Positions 55,257 through 63,197 of a stretch of 64,000 nt of DNA are shown here, one piece after another. The notes under the pieces are model-generated. The model was not told the origin of the DNA, ran no database searches, and worked only from the letters and a program-made list of their open reading frames with translations. The DNA comes from Marinobacter arenosus. Lineage in GTDB: Bacteria; Pseudomonadota; Gammaproteobacteria; Pseudomonadales; Oleiphilaceae. Positions within the stretch are counted from its first letter, which is position 1; every line of letters starts with the position of its first letter. The position numbers and the translations under genes were made by a program. The stretch is from positions 1,550,001 through 1,614,000 of the forward strand of contig NZ_JAHVAO010000001.1 of NCBI RefSeq assembly GCF_019264345.1, in the 5' to 3' direction.

Positions 55257-56525
55257 TCATATCCCTCGGTGGAGAAAGGACCGGCGCTCACGATGGCGGC
55301 GGTCCCGGGCGAACATCCACAGGCAGCCGGCCAGCAGGGCAAACAGAATCATGAACACCGCGGTGCGGATACCGAGCCAGTGGTTCACGGCGCCGAAAAT
55401 CACCGGCAGCAGAAAGGCAACGGAGCAGGCGCCGACCAGCAACAGCCCGGCCACCGGGGCCGCGGAAGAGCCGCTGCCCAGAATCGCCAGCCGCTGCAGA
55501 CTGCCCATGGCACAGCCGAGGGCAAGCCCCAGCGCCACCACGAACAGGGCCTCGACGAGCAGGGGTAACGCGAACTCCAGTTCAATGATGGTCTCGCCGC
55601 CCCGGATGAACAACGTCATCGGCGGGTAGGAAAGCACAAACAGGGAGATCAGACAGGCCACCAGCGATCGGCTGATGACGGCGGCCGACCCGTACCGGTC
55701 TGACAGCGCACCGCCCACGATCTGAGCCAGCGCCCCCGGCACCACGAACCACTGCGACAACCGGGCACCGGCCTGGACGTCCAGCCGGAACTGGGAGGAC
55801 AAATAGTCGGGCAACCAGAGTGCCAGGGCAAAAAAACTGCCCGCAACCACGCCGAAAAAGGCACAGACCTGCCAGCGGCGATTCAGCGCGGTGGTCGCAA
55901 ACCGCCTACCCAGTCTGACCGGGGAACCGGCGTCCGCGCCGGCGTCGTCCGACGACGTCAGCATCACCATCAGGGCCAGAATCAGGAGCAGTGCCACCAG
56001 GTACGCCAGGGCAACCCCCCGCCAGGAAAAGGCCTCGTGAAATAACGGAACCAGGTAGTAATTGAAGCCGGCGCCGGTCACCCCACTTCCGAAAACCCCC
56101 AGCACAAGCCCCAGGCGCGCGGGCCGACAATGGCTGGTAACAAACTGCAGGCCGGCGCTGTAAAAGCCACCGGCGAGGCCTAGCCCGCCCGCAGCCACCA
56201 GGTACCCGACATAACTCCTCGTCACCAGCAGAACCATCATGCAGAGCGCCAACCCCGCCAGGCAAACCAGCATGACCCGGCGCGCTCCGACGTTCTGTGC
56301 CGCCAGCCCGGCGGGGATCGCCAGGAAGGCACTGACCGCCATGGGCATCGCCAGCAGGAAGCCAAACTGGAGACTGGTCAGCGCCAACTCCGCCCGCACG
56401 TGCACGCCGGCCACCGCAAACAATGTCCAGCAGCCGGATGCAATAACAAACCCCATCAGCGCAAGCGGAAGGACAACGGCCAGCGAGGTCAGCCGGTCCT
56501 CCTCACGCTCCCAATCAGCCGTCAT
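55257..56525 (-). CDS. narK: MFS transporter in narK position (NarK-like, divergent)
   Basis: 422-aa major facilitator with 12 hydrophobic helices. Position between narXL and narGHJI and the general pattern suggest a NarK-type nitrate/nitrite carrier. By eye, the helix-2 segment reads FLAIPAGL where NarK has the substrate arginine (R89 in E. coli), and the helix-8 segment reads ALAQIVGGALSDR where NarK has R305. The nitrate-signature segment is also altered (GLAGGFYSAGLQFVT). Transport of nitrate is therefore uncertain. The ATG at 56525 has GGGAG 8 nt upstream. Confidence 0.7.
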   Translation of the reverse strand: MTADWEREEDRLTSLAVVLPLALMGFVIASGCWTLFAVAGVHVRAELALTSLQFGFLLAMPMAVSAFLAIPAGLAAQNVGARRVMLVCLAGLALCMMVLLVTRSYVGYLVAAGGLGLAGGFYSAGLQFVTSHCRPARLGLVLGVFGSGVTGAGFNYYLVPLFHEAFSWRGVALAYLVALLLILALMVMLTSSDDAGADAGSPVRLGRRFATTALNRRWQVCAFFGVVAGSFFALALWLPDYLSSQFRLDVQAGARLSQWFVVPGALAQIVGGALSDRYGSAAVISRSLVACLISLFVLSYPPMTLFIRGGETIIELEFALPLLVEALFVVALGLALGCAMGSLQRLAILGSGSSAAPVAGLLLVGACSVAFLLPVIFGAVNHWLGIRTAVFMILFALLAGCLWMFARDRRHRERRSFLHRGI

Positions 56526-56652
56526 CGATGGCTCTCCCTGCAAAACCCAACTTTCAGTTTCATCTTTTGCCCTGTAAACGGTCAAAGACTATGATGGGCT
56601 ATCACCTCTTGGGGTAAGTGGCTATTCTCAAGGAGGTAGAAGACACGACCCA

Positions 56653-58584
56653 ATGCCGTCATCAACTACCTTGAAGGCTGATGCCTCGGGCATCGTGCCA
56701 GGGCAACCGACAAGACGATTATTGATGAAATCCAGAACATCTCTCGTAAACCGGCTCTCGGTTGTGGTCGGAGCCGTTGTAATGACCGCTCTGGTGAGCA
56801 TGGCCGCGACCCTCGCCGTGTCCAAAAGCATCGAAGGCAATGCAACGGCCATCAATCAGGCCGGGGCACTCCGGATGGGGGCCTTTCAGTTACTGTCGCG
56901 GGCGGCTGGCTCCCGCGACCATGAACGTGACAACCAGGCTTTCCAGGCGCTGACCGAGACGTACATGGCGCGCCTAGTTAACGTTGGTATTACCCAGGCC
57001 ATACCCGACAACACCGAGCACCCGTTGGCCCGGCAGTACCAGTCGATCCTCGATACCTGGCAGGCTGAGCTGCAACCCGCCCTGAAAAATCATGAGCCCG
57101 GATCGCTGGTGAGTGCCCGGCTGATTTCCGCGACGGACACCTACGTTCGCGAGGTGGACCAGCTGGTCACCATGCTTGAAGAGCGCACGGAGGCCCGGAT
57201 CGATCTGTTGCACCTGATCCAGATCATCAGTCTCGCGTTCTCCATCCTGATTATTCTCGCCCTGTTTATTGACCTGAAAAACCGGGTGTTGCGGCCCCTG
57301 CGAAAACTCGTCGACATCGCCGATGCCGTCCGGCAGCACGACTTTTCTCATAAGGCACAATTGAGAGGCTCCGATGAACTGGCTCAGCTTGGCGATGCCT
57401 TCGACCAGATGACGAGTGAGTTGGCCCTGACCTATCACGAGCTGGAGGAACGCGTCCGGACCAAAACCGACGAGCTGGAGAAGAGCAACGCGGCCTTGCA
57501 GCTCCTTCATACCGCCAGCCATGGCCTGTTCGCCAATCACGACCTGTGCGACGGCGCCGTGCCCATGCTCCAGCAACTGGAGCAGTTGCTCGGTATTGGT
57601 CCGATCCAGATCTACCTTCATGACCGGGACTCTTCCCAGCCCATTCAGGCCGTCACCACCGCGACCCGGGAGCGCCCCTTCTATTGCCGGGACCACCATT
57701 GCAACGCCTGCCTGGTGCAACCCGAGCAGTACGAAGACCTCCCGATTGAGAACAATGACGGCCGCCGCCTGTTGCTGCCCATCCGCACCCCCGGTCACCT
57801 GCTGGGGACACTGGAGGTCTGGTACCCGGTTGATATGGAGCTGTCACCGACCGCCCGCCAACTGCTGGAAACCCTGAGCGATCAACTGGCCACTGCCATC
57901 TTCCTCGAGCGGCAGATTACCGAGGAGCAGCAGCTGACCCTGGCGGAAGAACGCACGGTGATCGCCCGGGAGCTGCACGACTCACTGGCGCAGTCGTTGT
58001 CCTACCTGAAGATGCAGGTAGCGCGCCTGCGCAGGCTCAACATCACCGGCGAGCAAGAGGCGACCCACGAGGCCATCCTGGATGAACTCAGCATGGGCCT
58101 GAACAGCGCCTACCGGCAACTGCGTGAGTTGCTGACCACCTTCCGGCTGAAGCTGGACACCCCGGATCTGTCGTCCGCGCTCAAACACACCGTTGAAGAG
58201 TTTTCAGAACGGCTCGGCAAGCCGGTGCAACTGGTCTACAACCTGCCACCGAATACGCTGTCGCCCAATGAGGAAATCCATACCCTCCAGATTGTCCGGG
58301 AAGGGCTTGCCAACGCCGTAAAGCATGCCGACGCCAGCGAAGTTGAAGTCGATATCATCTTCGAATCACCGAAAGTGAAAGCCCGGATCCGTGATAACGG
58401 CAAGGGCCTGCCCGACGGCGACCAGCCCATCAATCATTATGGAATGGTCATCATGCAGGATCGCGCCCGAACACTGGGTGGGCAGGTACGGGTACAGAAC
58501 CGGGAGGAAGGCGGTGTGGAAGTGTCATTGTCTTTCATCCCGAAAAGCCGGAACCTTATCCCGACCGAAGTCTCCAGCGCCTGA
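56653..58584 (+). CDS. narX: Nitrate/nitrite sensor histidine kinase
   Basis: 643-aa membrane kinase. Two hydrophobic helices (about residues 36-55 and 192-212) flank the periplasmic nitrate sensor, whose P-box is [13 protein letters not shown] (residues 68-80). HAMP follows, then a GAF-like region with the NarX cysteine cluster CRDHHCNAC, then HisKA_3 with phospho-acceptor H442 ([10 protein letters not shown]) and a HATPase domain. The best ribosome site (AGGAGG) is about 16 nt before this ATG, unusually far; M25 at 56725 is an alternative start. It is divergent from narK and followed by narL. Confidence 0.95.
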   Translation: MPSSTTLKADASGIVPGQPTRRLLMKSRTSLVNRLSVVVGAVVMTALVSMAATLAVSKSIEGNATAINQAGALRMGAFQLLSRAAGSRDHERDNQAFQALTETYMARLVNVGITQAIPDNTEHPLARQYQSILDTWQAELQPALKNHEPGSLVSARLISATDTYVREVDQLVTMLEERTEARIDLLHLIQIISLAFSILIILALFIDLKNRVLRPLRKLVDIADAVRQHDFSHKAQLRGSDELAQLGDAFDQMTSELALTYHELEERVRTKTDELEKSNAALQLLHTASHGLFANHDLCDGAVPMLQQLEQLLGIGPIQIYLHDRDSSQPIQAVTTATRERPFYCRDHHCNACLVQPEQYEDLPIENNDGRRLLLPIRTPGHLLGTLEVWYPVDMELSPTARQLLETLSDQLATAIFLERQITEEQQLTLAEERTVIARELHDSLAQSLSYLKMQVARLRRLNITGEQEATHEAILDELSMGLNSAYRQLRELLTTFRLKLDTPDLSSALKHTVEEFSERLGKPVQLVYNLPPNTLSPNEEIHTLQIVREGLANAVKHADASEVEVDIIFESPKVKARIRDNGKGLPDGDQPINHYGMVIMQDRARTLGGQVRVQNREEGGVEVSLSFIPKSRNLIPTEVSSA

Positions 58585-58649
58585 TCCGGACCACATACAC
58601 GGGCGGCCCCAAGGCACGCCGGAACGCAGAAAAGGAAACCAGAGTAACC

Positions 58650-59309
58650 ATGTCAGATATACCCGCGAGCATTCTGCTGATTGATGATCATCCGCTTCTG
58701 CGCCAGGGCATCAAGCAGCTGATCGAAATGGAAGACGATATGGAAGTGGTTGGCGAGGCCAACAACGCTTCAGACGGCATTCGCCTGGCCACGGAAATCG
58801 AGCCGGACCTGATCCTGATGGATCTGAACATGCCCGAAATGAGCGGCATCGAAGCCCTCGAGACACTGCGGAAACAGAACATCAGTTCCCGGATCATCAT
58901 GTTCACTGTCTCCGATTATGAGGACGACGTGGTCGCCGCGCTGCGCGCTGGCGCTGACGGCTACCTGCTCAAGGACATGGAGCCGGAGGATATGATCCGG
59001 CAGCTGCACCAGGCCGCCGTCGGCAAGATGGTGATCAGCGAGCGCCTCACCACACTGCTGGCCCAGGCCCTGCGTTCCAACAAACCGCAACAGGCCTCGC
59101 GCCCGGACTTCGACAGCCTGACGCCCCGGGAAAAGGACATCCTGCGACTGATTGCCGAGGGGCTCTCCAACAAGATGATTGCCCGCAAACTGGACATCAG
59201 CGACGGCACCGTGAAGGTGCACGTGAAGCACCTGCTGAAAAAGCTGAACCTGCGCTCACGGGTGGAGGTTGCTGTCTGGGCCGTGGAGGAAGGCCTCCAC
59301 AAGGCCTGA
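58650..59309 (+). CDS. narL: Nitrate-responsive regulator NarL
   Basis: 219-aa response regulator. The receiver domain has D12-D13, the phospho-acceptor D58 and the conserved lysine in YLLKDMEP. The C-terminal LuxR-type HTH is [40 protein letters not shown]. It is phosphorylated by NarX and expected to bind TACYYMT heptamers such as those before narG and moaB. A 65-nt gap separates it from narX, so they are probably one operon. Confidence 0.97.
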   Translation: MSDIPASILLIDDHPLLRQGIKQLIEMEDDMEVVGEANNASDGIRLATEIEPDLILMDLNMPEMSGIEALETLRKQNISSRIIMFTVSDYEDDVVAALRAGADGYLLKDMEPEDMIRQLHQAAVGKMVISERLTTLLAQALRSNKPQQASRPDFDSLTPREKDILRLIAEGLSNKMIARKLDISDGTVKVHVKHLLKKLNLRSRVEVAVWAVEEGLHKA

Positions 59310-59319
59310 GTTTTATCAA
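59306..59319 (+). promoter_or_regulatory. Anr/Fnr-type box before ubiT
   Basis: CTGAG-TTTT-ATCAA has a perfect right half and three of five matches in the left half of TTGAT-N4-ATCAA. It covers the narL stop codon and ends 58 bp before the ubiT ATG. Confidence 0.45.
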
Positions 59320-59377
59320 ATCACTCTGAGCGAACCTGGATTACTCTGGGCCGGTTGCACACTGCCCGGAGTAATCG

Positions 59378-59866
59378 ATGAATTTAACGCTACCACGAAG
59401 CCTGCCTGGCCTGGCACTCTACGCCCCGCTGGCCGGCCAGGCTATCGCCCTTTTCAAAGAGACCCTTCCCTCCCCCAGCCCCTTGCTGGAATCCCTCGAT
59501 CGACGGGTGCCCATGGCGGTCAAACAGCTCCTGGTCGAGCCCCCCCTGAACCGCCTGTTTGCCGGCGCCATTGCCGAGGGCGACTTCGACGAGTTCGAAG
59601 GCCGCCGGATCCGGCTTGAGGCCACAGGCGGTCAGCCGGGACTGACGCTCGGTTTCTGGGCAGGGCGACTGAGGGTACTGGACGGCCCCGGGGAAGCCAC
59701 CATCCGGGGATCCGTGCGGGCCTTCAAGAGTCTGGCGCAACGCCGGCAGGACCCGGACCAACTGTTCTTCCAGCGGCGGCTGACGATTGAAGGCGACACC
59801 GAGCTGGGACTGGGGCTGAAAAACCTGCTCGACAGCCTCGATTGGGATCTGCGGGCCCTGGTCTGA
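59378..59866 (+). CDS. ubiT: Anaerobic ubiquinone biosynthesis accessory protein UbiT
   Basis: 162-aa SCP2-domain lipid-binding protein (YhbT in E. coli). The sterol-carrier fold is seen in FDEFEGRRIRLEATGG and the C-terminal LTIEGDTELGLGLKNLLDSLDW. It binds isoprenoid intermediates and works with UbiU and UbiV in oxygen-independent ubiquinone synthesis. This fits a cell making ubiquinone under denitrifying conditions. It is convergent with ubiV, 21 nt apart. Confidence 0.92.
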   Translation: MNLTLPRSLPGLALYAPLAGQAIALFKETLPSPSPLLESLDRRVPMAVKQLLVEPPLNRLFAGAIAEGDFDEFEGRRIRLEATGGQPGLTLGFWAGRLRVLDGPGEATIRGSVRAFKSLAQRRQDPDQLFFQRRLTIEGDTELGLGLKNLLDSLDWDLRALV

Positions 59867-59887
59867 TCAGGGCCGGATGGCTTGGGG

Positions 59888-60775
59888 CTAACCGGACCGT
59901 TCCATGCCCGGCCGTCCGTACCAGTAGCCGTCGCACGGTGGCGCTTCCACCAGCGCCAGCGGATCCATCTCAGGCACCTGACCACGACGAACGCAATCAA
60001 AGCGCCGGACCACCTCGTCCATGCCACGATACTCAGGGCTCAGGCGCACGCCGGCAACGCCCATCTGCGCCATGTCCGGCAGTTCCCGCATCAGGTCGTA
60101 ACGTGCGCCCGACAGTGTGGAAAGGCCGTTAAGCCGAAACAGCTCCTGGGATTCCCGGGAGCGCAGCGCCAATCCGTCCGGATGCTGCAGGCAACGGAAC
60201 TCGCAGTTGTCCTTGGGCAGATTGTAGTGCCGGGCAGTAAAGCAACGGGATGACCAGGCCAGCGGCAGGAAGCCCCAGGCAAAGACTTCGGCCGGAAGTT
60301 CCAGCCCCTCCCGGGCCAGCCCGGCGATCAGTTGTTGGAGTGTATCGCGGGACAGTTCGACCGGCAGACTCCAGCCTTTCAGACCCTGCTTGGCCAGGAC
60401 CTTCAGCGTCGACACGTTGTAGACATTCATGGCCGGCCCGGTGACGAATGGCAGCCCATGCTCCGCCGCCAACTGCACAGCGCTCTGGTCGTTGGCTTCA
60501 ATCAGGTAATCACCATTCTGGCAGATACGCCGAAGGCCCCGAAGATCCGCCTCGGATTCAATCAGGGTCTGCGTCGACAGAACAACATCCTTCCCGCATT
60601 GGCGCAGATCCCGGGCCAGCCCGAACCAGTCATCGGCTTTCAGTTCGCGCCGGCGGGAACAGACGGTCTCGCCCAGGTAAATGGTATCCACGGGCCACTC
60701 GGCCGCCCGGGCATAGAAGTCGAATACGGTTTGCCGGGACCAGAACCAGAGGATCGGTCCGAGGGAGAGTTTCAT
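59888..60775 (-). CDS. ubiV: Oxygen-independent ubiquinone hydroxylation protein UbiV
   Basis: 295-aa peptidase U32-family protein that forms a heterodimer with UbiU and carries a [4Fe-4S] cluster. The four ligand cysteines are C39, C178, C191 and C195 (ETVCSRRRE and SSRCFTARHYNLPKDNCEFRC region). C39 falls at the same number as in E. coli UbiV when the start is taken at 60775 (MKLSLGP). It begins 16 nt after ubiU. With UbiU it introduces the ring hydroxyls of ubiquinone without oxygen, probably from prephenate as known in E. coli. Confidence 0.94.
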   Translation of the reverse strand: MKLSLGPILWFWSRQTVFDFYARAAEWPVDTIYLGETVCSRRRELKADDWFGLARDLRQCGKDVVLSTQTLIESEADLRGLRRICQNGDYLIEANDQSAVQLAAEHGLPFVTGPAMNVYNVSTLKVLAKQGLKGWSLPVELSRDTLQQLIAGLAREGLELPAEVFAWGFLPLAWSSRCFTARHYNLPKDNCEFRCLQHPDGLALRSRESQELFRLNGLSTLSGARYDLMRELPDMAQMGVAGVRLSPEYRGMDEVVRRFDCVRRGQVPEMDPLALVEAPPCDGYWYGRPGMERSG

Positions 60776-60791
60776 CATGGCGTGGGAATCC

Positions 60792-61787
60792 CTATTTCCA
60801 TTTACGGTGATAGGCACCGAGCGTCGTCAGGCCGCCTTCGGACAGACCGGCCAGGGTCCGGTTCCAGGTCGGGTCCACCTCAAAGGCGTCCGGGCGGGCA
60901 CTCGCCAGGTCCAGCGCCTGGCGCCAGGTTCGGGCCACGTCGGCAATGTAGGCGGGACTGCGCTGACGCCCCTCAATCTTGACCGCACTGATCCCCAGGG
61001 CCTGCAACTCGGGCAGCAGATCCAGGGTGTTCAGGCTCACCGGCTCCTCGATGGCGTGGTAGACGTTGCCCTCCACTTCAAATCGTCCCTTGCACAGGGT
61101 CGGATAGCCGGCTGATTCGCCCGGGCTGTAGCGGTCGATCAGCACGTCGTTGAGCCGTGATTCCAGACCCCCGGACGTTTCCTGCCAACGCACGGCCCTG
61201 GCCGGGGAGCAGGCGCCCCTCGTATTGGGCGATTCTTCCGTGAGATAGGACGACAGATAGCAGCGGCCCTCGGCCATGATGCACAAGCTGCCGAAGGCAA
61301 AGACCTCCAGCTCAACCGGGCTGTGTTTCGCTACGCCCCGCACCTGATCCAGGGACAGCACCCGGGGCAGGACCGCCCGACGTATATCAAAGGTCTTCTT
61401 GTAGAATCTGAGGGCTTCGTAGCTGGTGGCCGAGCCCTGCACAGAAAGGTGCCGTGGGATATGCGGGTACGTGTTGGCTGCATAGTCCAGCAGGCCCATA
61501 TCCGCGAGGATGATGGCGTCCACGCCCAGGGCTGCCGCACGGTCGACGGCACTCTTCCAGTGTTCCCAGCCATCAGGCTGAGGATAGGTATTGATGGCAC
61601 AGAACACCCGGGCACCGTGTTGATGCGCGTATTCGAGGCCCTCGGCAGCGCGTTGGTCGTTGAAATTCAGGCCGGCAAACTGTCGGGCGTTGGTGCTGTC
61701 CCGGAAACCGAAGTAGACCGCATCAGCACCGTGATCGACCGCGGTCTTCAGCGCCGGCAGGCTCCCGGCGGGGCAGACGAGTTCCAT
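60792..61787 (-). CDS. ubiU: Oxygen-independent ubiquinone hydroxylation protein UbiU
   Basis: 331-aa peptidase U32-family protein, the same length as E. coli YhbU/UbiU. Cluster cysteines C169, C176, C193 and C232 are at the positions known for UbiU (FGSLCIMAEGRCYLSSY, GACSPARAV and PTLCKGRF). GGAG stands 6 nt before the ATG at 61787. It forms an operon with ubiV. An Anr/Fnr-like site lies 57-70 bp upstream. The enzyme lets the cell make ubiquinone for Nar and NorZ in the absence of oxygen. Confidence 0.95.
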   Translation of the reverse strand: MELVCPAGSLPALKTAVDHGADAVYFGFRDSTNARQFAGLNFNDQRAAEGLEYAHQHGARVFCAINTYPQPDGWEHWKSAVDRAAALGVDAIILADMGLLDYAANTYPHIPRHLSVQGSATSYEALRFYKKTFDIRRAVLPRVLSLDQVRGVAKHSPVELEVFAFGSLCIMAEGRCYLSSYLTEESPNTRGACSPARAVRWQETSGGLESRLNDVLIDRYSPGESAGYPTLCKGRFEVEGNVYHAIEEPVSLNTLDLLPELQALGISAVKIEGRQRSPAYIADVARTWRQALDLASARPDAFEVDPTWNRTLAGLSEGGLTTLGAYHRKWK

Positions 61788-61843
61788 GGTTTTCTCCAAG
61801 AAAATAGATACTTGGAGATTAACGGCGAGTGCTCGACAACACC

Positions 61844-61857
61844 TTGACCTTTATCAG
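61844..61857. promoter_or_regulatory. Anr/Fnr-type box before ubiU
   Basis: TTGAC-CTTT-ATCAG matches TTGAT-N4-ATCAA at 8 of 10 defined positions and lies 57-70 bp upstream of the ubiU ATG. Anaerobic activation of ubiUV by an Fnr-type protein is the likely meaning. Confidence 0.55.
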
Positions 61858-62036
61858 CGCTATAGTCCGGTGTGGCTTTACTCCCAAAGTTTCCAAACCC
61901 TGGAACATGCACCCTATTATGTGGATTTTACCCCCTTGGAAAAGGCTCAAAACCCGCCATTTCCAGTCCCATAAACCTCCTGACAGGCAAAAGCTCGGCG
62001 AAATTGACGGCAAATTCTTGTTCAAGATATTTTACC

Positions 62037-62070
62037 GTTTGAGGCTGGCCTTCCAGCGGCAGCCTCAAAC
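62037..62070. terminator. Orphan hairpin
   Basis: GTTTGAGGCTG (62037-62047) and CAGCCTCAAAC (62060-62070) are perfect 11-bp arms with a 12-nt loop. On the minus strand it overlaps the stop codon (TGA) of a short open frame. No real T-run follows, so terminator status is tentative. Confidence 0.45.
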
Positions 62071-62477
62071 TAGCTCTGGCATAAACAATCTTCCATCCGC
62101 GCATGGCCCCACTTCCTTTGCCACCGAGGTAGCAATATTTATCTGGTCGGCCGCTAAATCAAACATATCCAAACGCTCATCCCGTGGTTCTTAAAGCCTT
62201 TGAAGCAGAATGCCACGTTGGTGGCCAGCGTATTCCCGGAGTACACTTACCAGACAGGAAGCTCCTCCTGTGAAAAACCTAGTGAAGTTAATGGTTTTGG
62301 TTCGTGCTAGAGGTATTTTAGATTCAGGAACATCGCTTTAAACCTGACCAAAAATATCAACAAGAAAATCGTAACGTCTGATTTTCTGGATGGTCACAAG
62401 TTGTAGCGTCCGGTCTTTAATGCAGTCGCCAGACAGGTTGTGTTCTCACTAACCATCGTACTCTGGAAAGGATTCAA

Positions 62478-63197
62478 ATGACTGATACACCCAGCCCACT
62501 GCAAAACAAGCTTCTTGCCGCTCTGTCTGATGATGCCCGCAAGCGTATTTTCCCGAAACTGAAACTGGTCGAACTATCCCTCGGGGACGTGATTTACGAA
62601 TCTGGCCAATCCATTGAATACGTCTATTTCCCCGTCGACTGCATTATTTCACTGCTTTATGTGATGGTGAACGGGTCTTCCGCTGAAATTTCGGTGGTGG
62701 GCAACGAGGGCATGGCCGGTGTCGCCGTTATTATGGGGGGCGAAAGCACGCCCAACCGGTTTATTGTGCAGAGCCACGGCCACGCCTACCGATTGCCCGC
62801 CGCTGACCTGAAAAAAGAGTTCAACAACCACTCCGAGATCCGCATTATCACCCTGCGCTTTACACAGGCATTGATCACCCAGATGTCGCAGACTGCAGTC
62901 TGCAACCGCCATCACTCCATCGACCAGCAGTTGTGCCGCTGGTTGCTGCTATCACTGGACCGGCTGGGCAAAAACCAGCTCAACATGACCCAGGAACTGA
63001 TTGCCAATATGCTGGGTGTCCGCCGTGAGGGCGTCACCGAAGCCGCAGGCAAACTGCAGAAACTGGGAGTGATTGAGTATCGACGCGGCCGCATCACCGT
63101 GATCGACCGCCCGCAACTGGAATCCCTCAGTTGCGAATGCTACGACGTGGTCAGACGGGAGAATCACCGCCTTGAATCCAGAGGTTTAGGGATTTAA
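62478..63197 (+). CDS. Crp/Fnr-family transcriptional regulator
   Basis: 239-aa regulator. The N-terminal cyclic-nucleotide-type barrel spans about residues 15-125 (LSLGDVIYESGQSIEYVYFP and VGNEGMAGVAVIMGG). The C-terminal HTH is MTQELIANMLGVRREGVTEAAGKLQKLG, which differs from the E-SR recognition helix of Fnr/Dnr, so it should read another site. No cysteine cluster for iron-sulfur is present. It belongs to the loosely defined Crp-like subgroup whose signal is unknown. AAAGGA precedes the ATG. The stop overlaps that of the convergent GGDEF gene. Confidence 0.88.
   Translation: MTDTPSPLQNKLLAALSDDARKRIFPKLKLVELSLGDVIYESGQSIEYVYFPVDCIISLLYVMVNGSSAEISVVGNEGMAGVAVIMGGESTPNRFIVQSHGHAYRLPAADLKKEFNNHSEIRIITLRFTQALITQMSQTAVCNRHHSIDQQLCRWLLLSLDRLGKNQLNMTQELIANMLGVRREGVTEAAGKLQKLGVIEYRRGRITVIDRPQLESLSCECYDVVRRENHRLESRGLGI

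Larger units (their letters stand above)
61788..62477. other. AT-richer intergenic region without a convincing gene
   Basis: 690 bp, clearly less GC-rich than its surroundings. Frames reach about 121 aa (61829-62194, plus strand) but show no recognisable motif. On the minus strand an open frame around 62190-62067 reads DMFDLAADQINIATSV and ends directly before the hairpin at 62037-62070, which looks like the tail of a decayed gene with its terminator. Other small palindromes occur at 62254-62271 (ACAGGA/TCCTGT) and 62363-62387 (AGAAAATC/GATTTTCT). The ubiU promoter is at the left end and that of the Crp-like gene at the right. Confidence 0.6.

Noticed and set aside
56590..56605. Fnr/Anr box in the narK-narX intergenic region (GAT-GGGCT-ATC)
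   Set aside because: The half-sites are spaced by 5 nt where the family requires 4, so it does not fit TTGAT-N4-ATCAA.
61829..62194. 121-aa plus-strand ORF as a gene
   Set aside because: No recognisable motif, no ribosome site, and it crosses the 11-bp hairpin; treated as non-coding.
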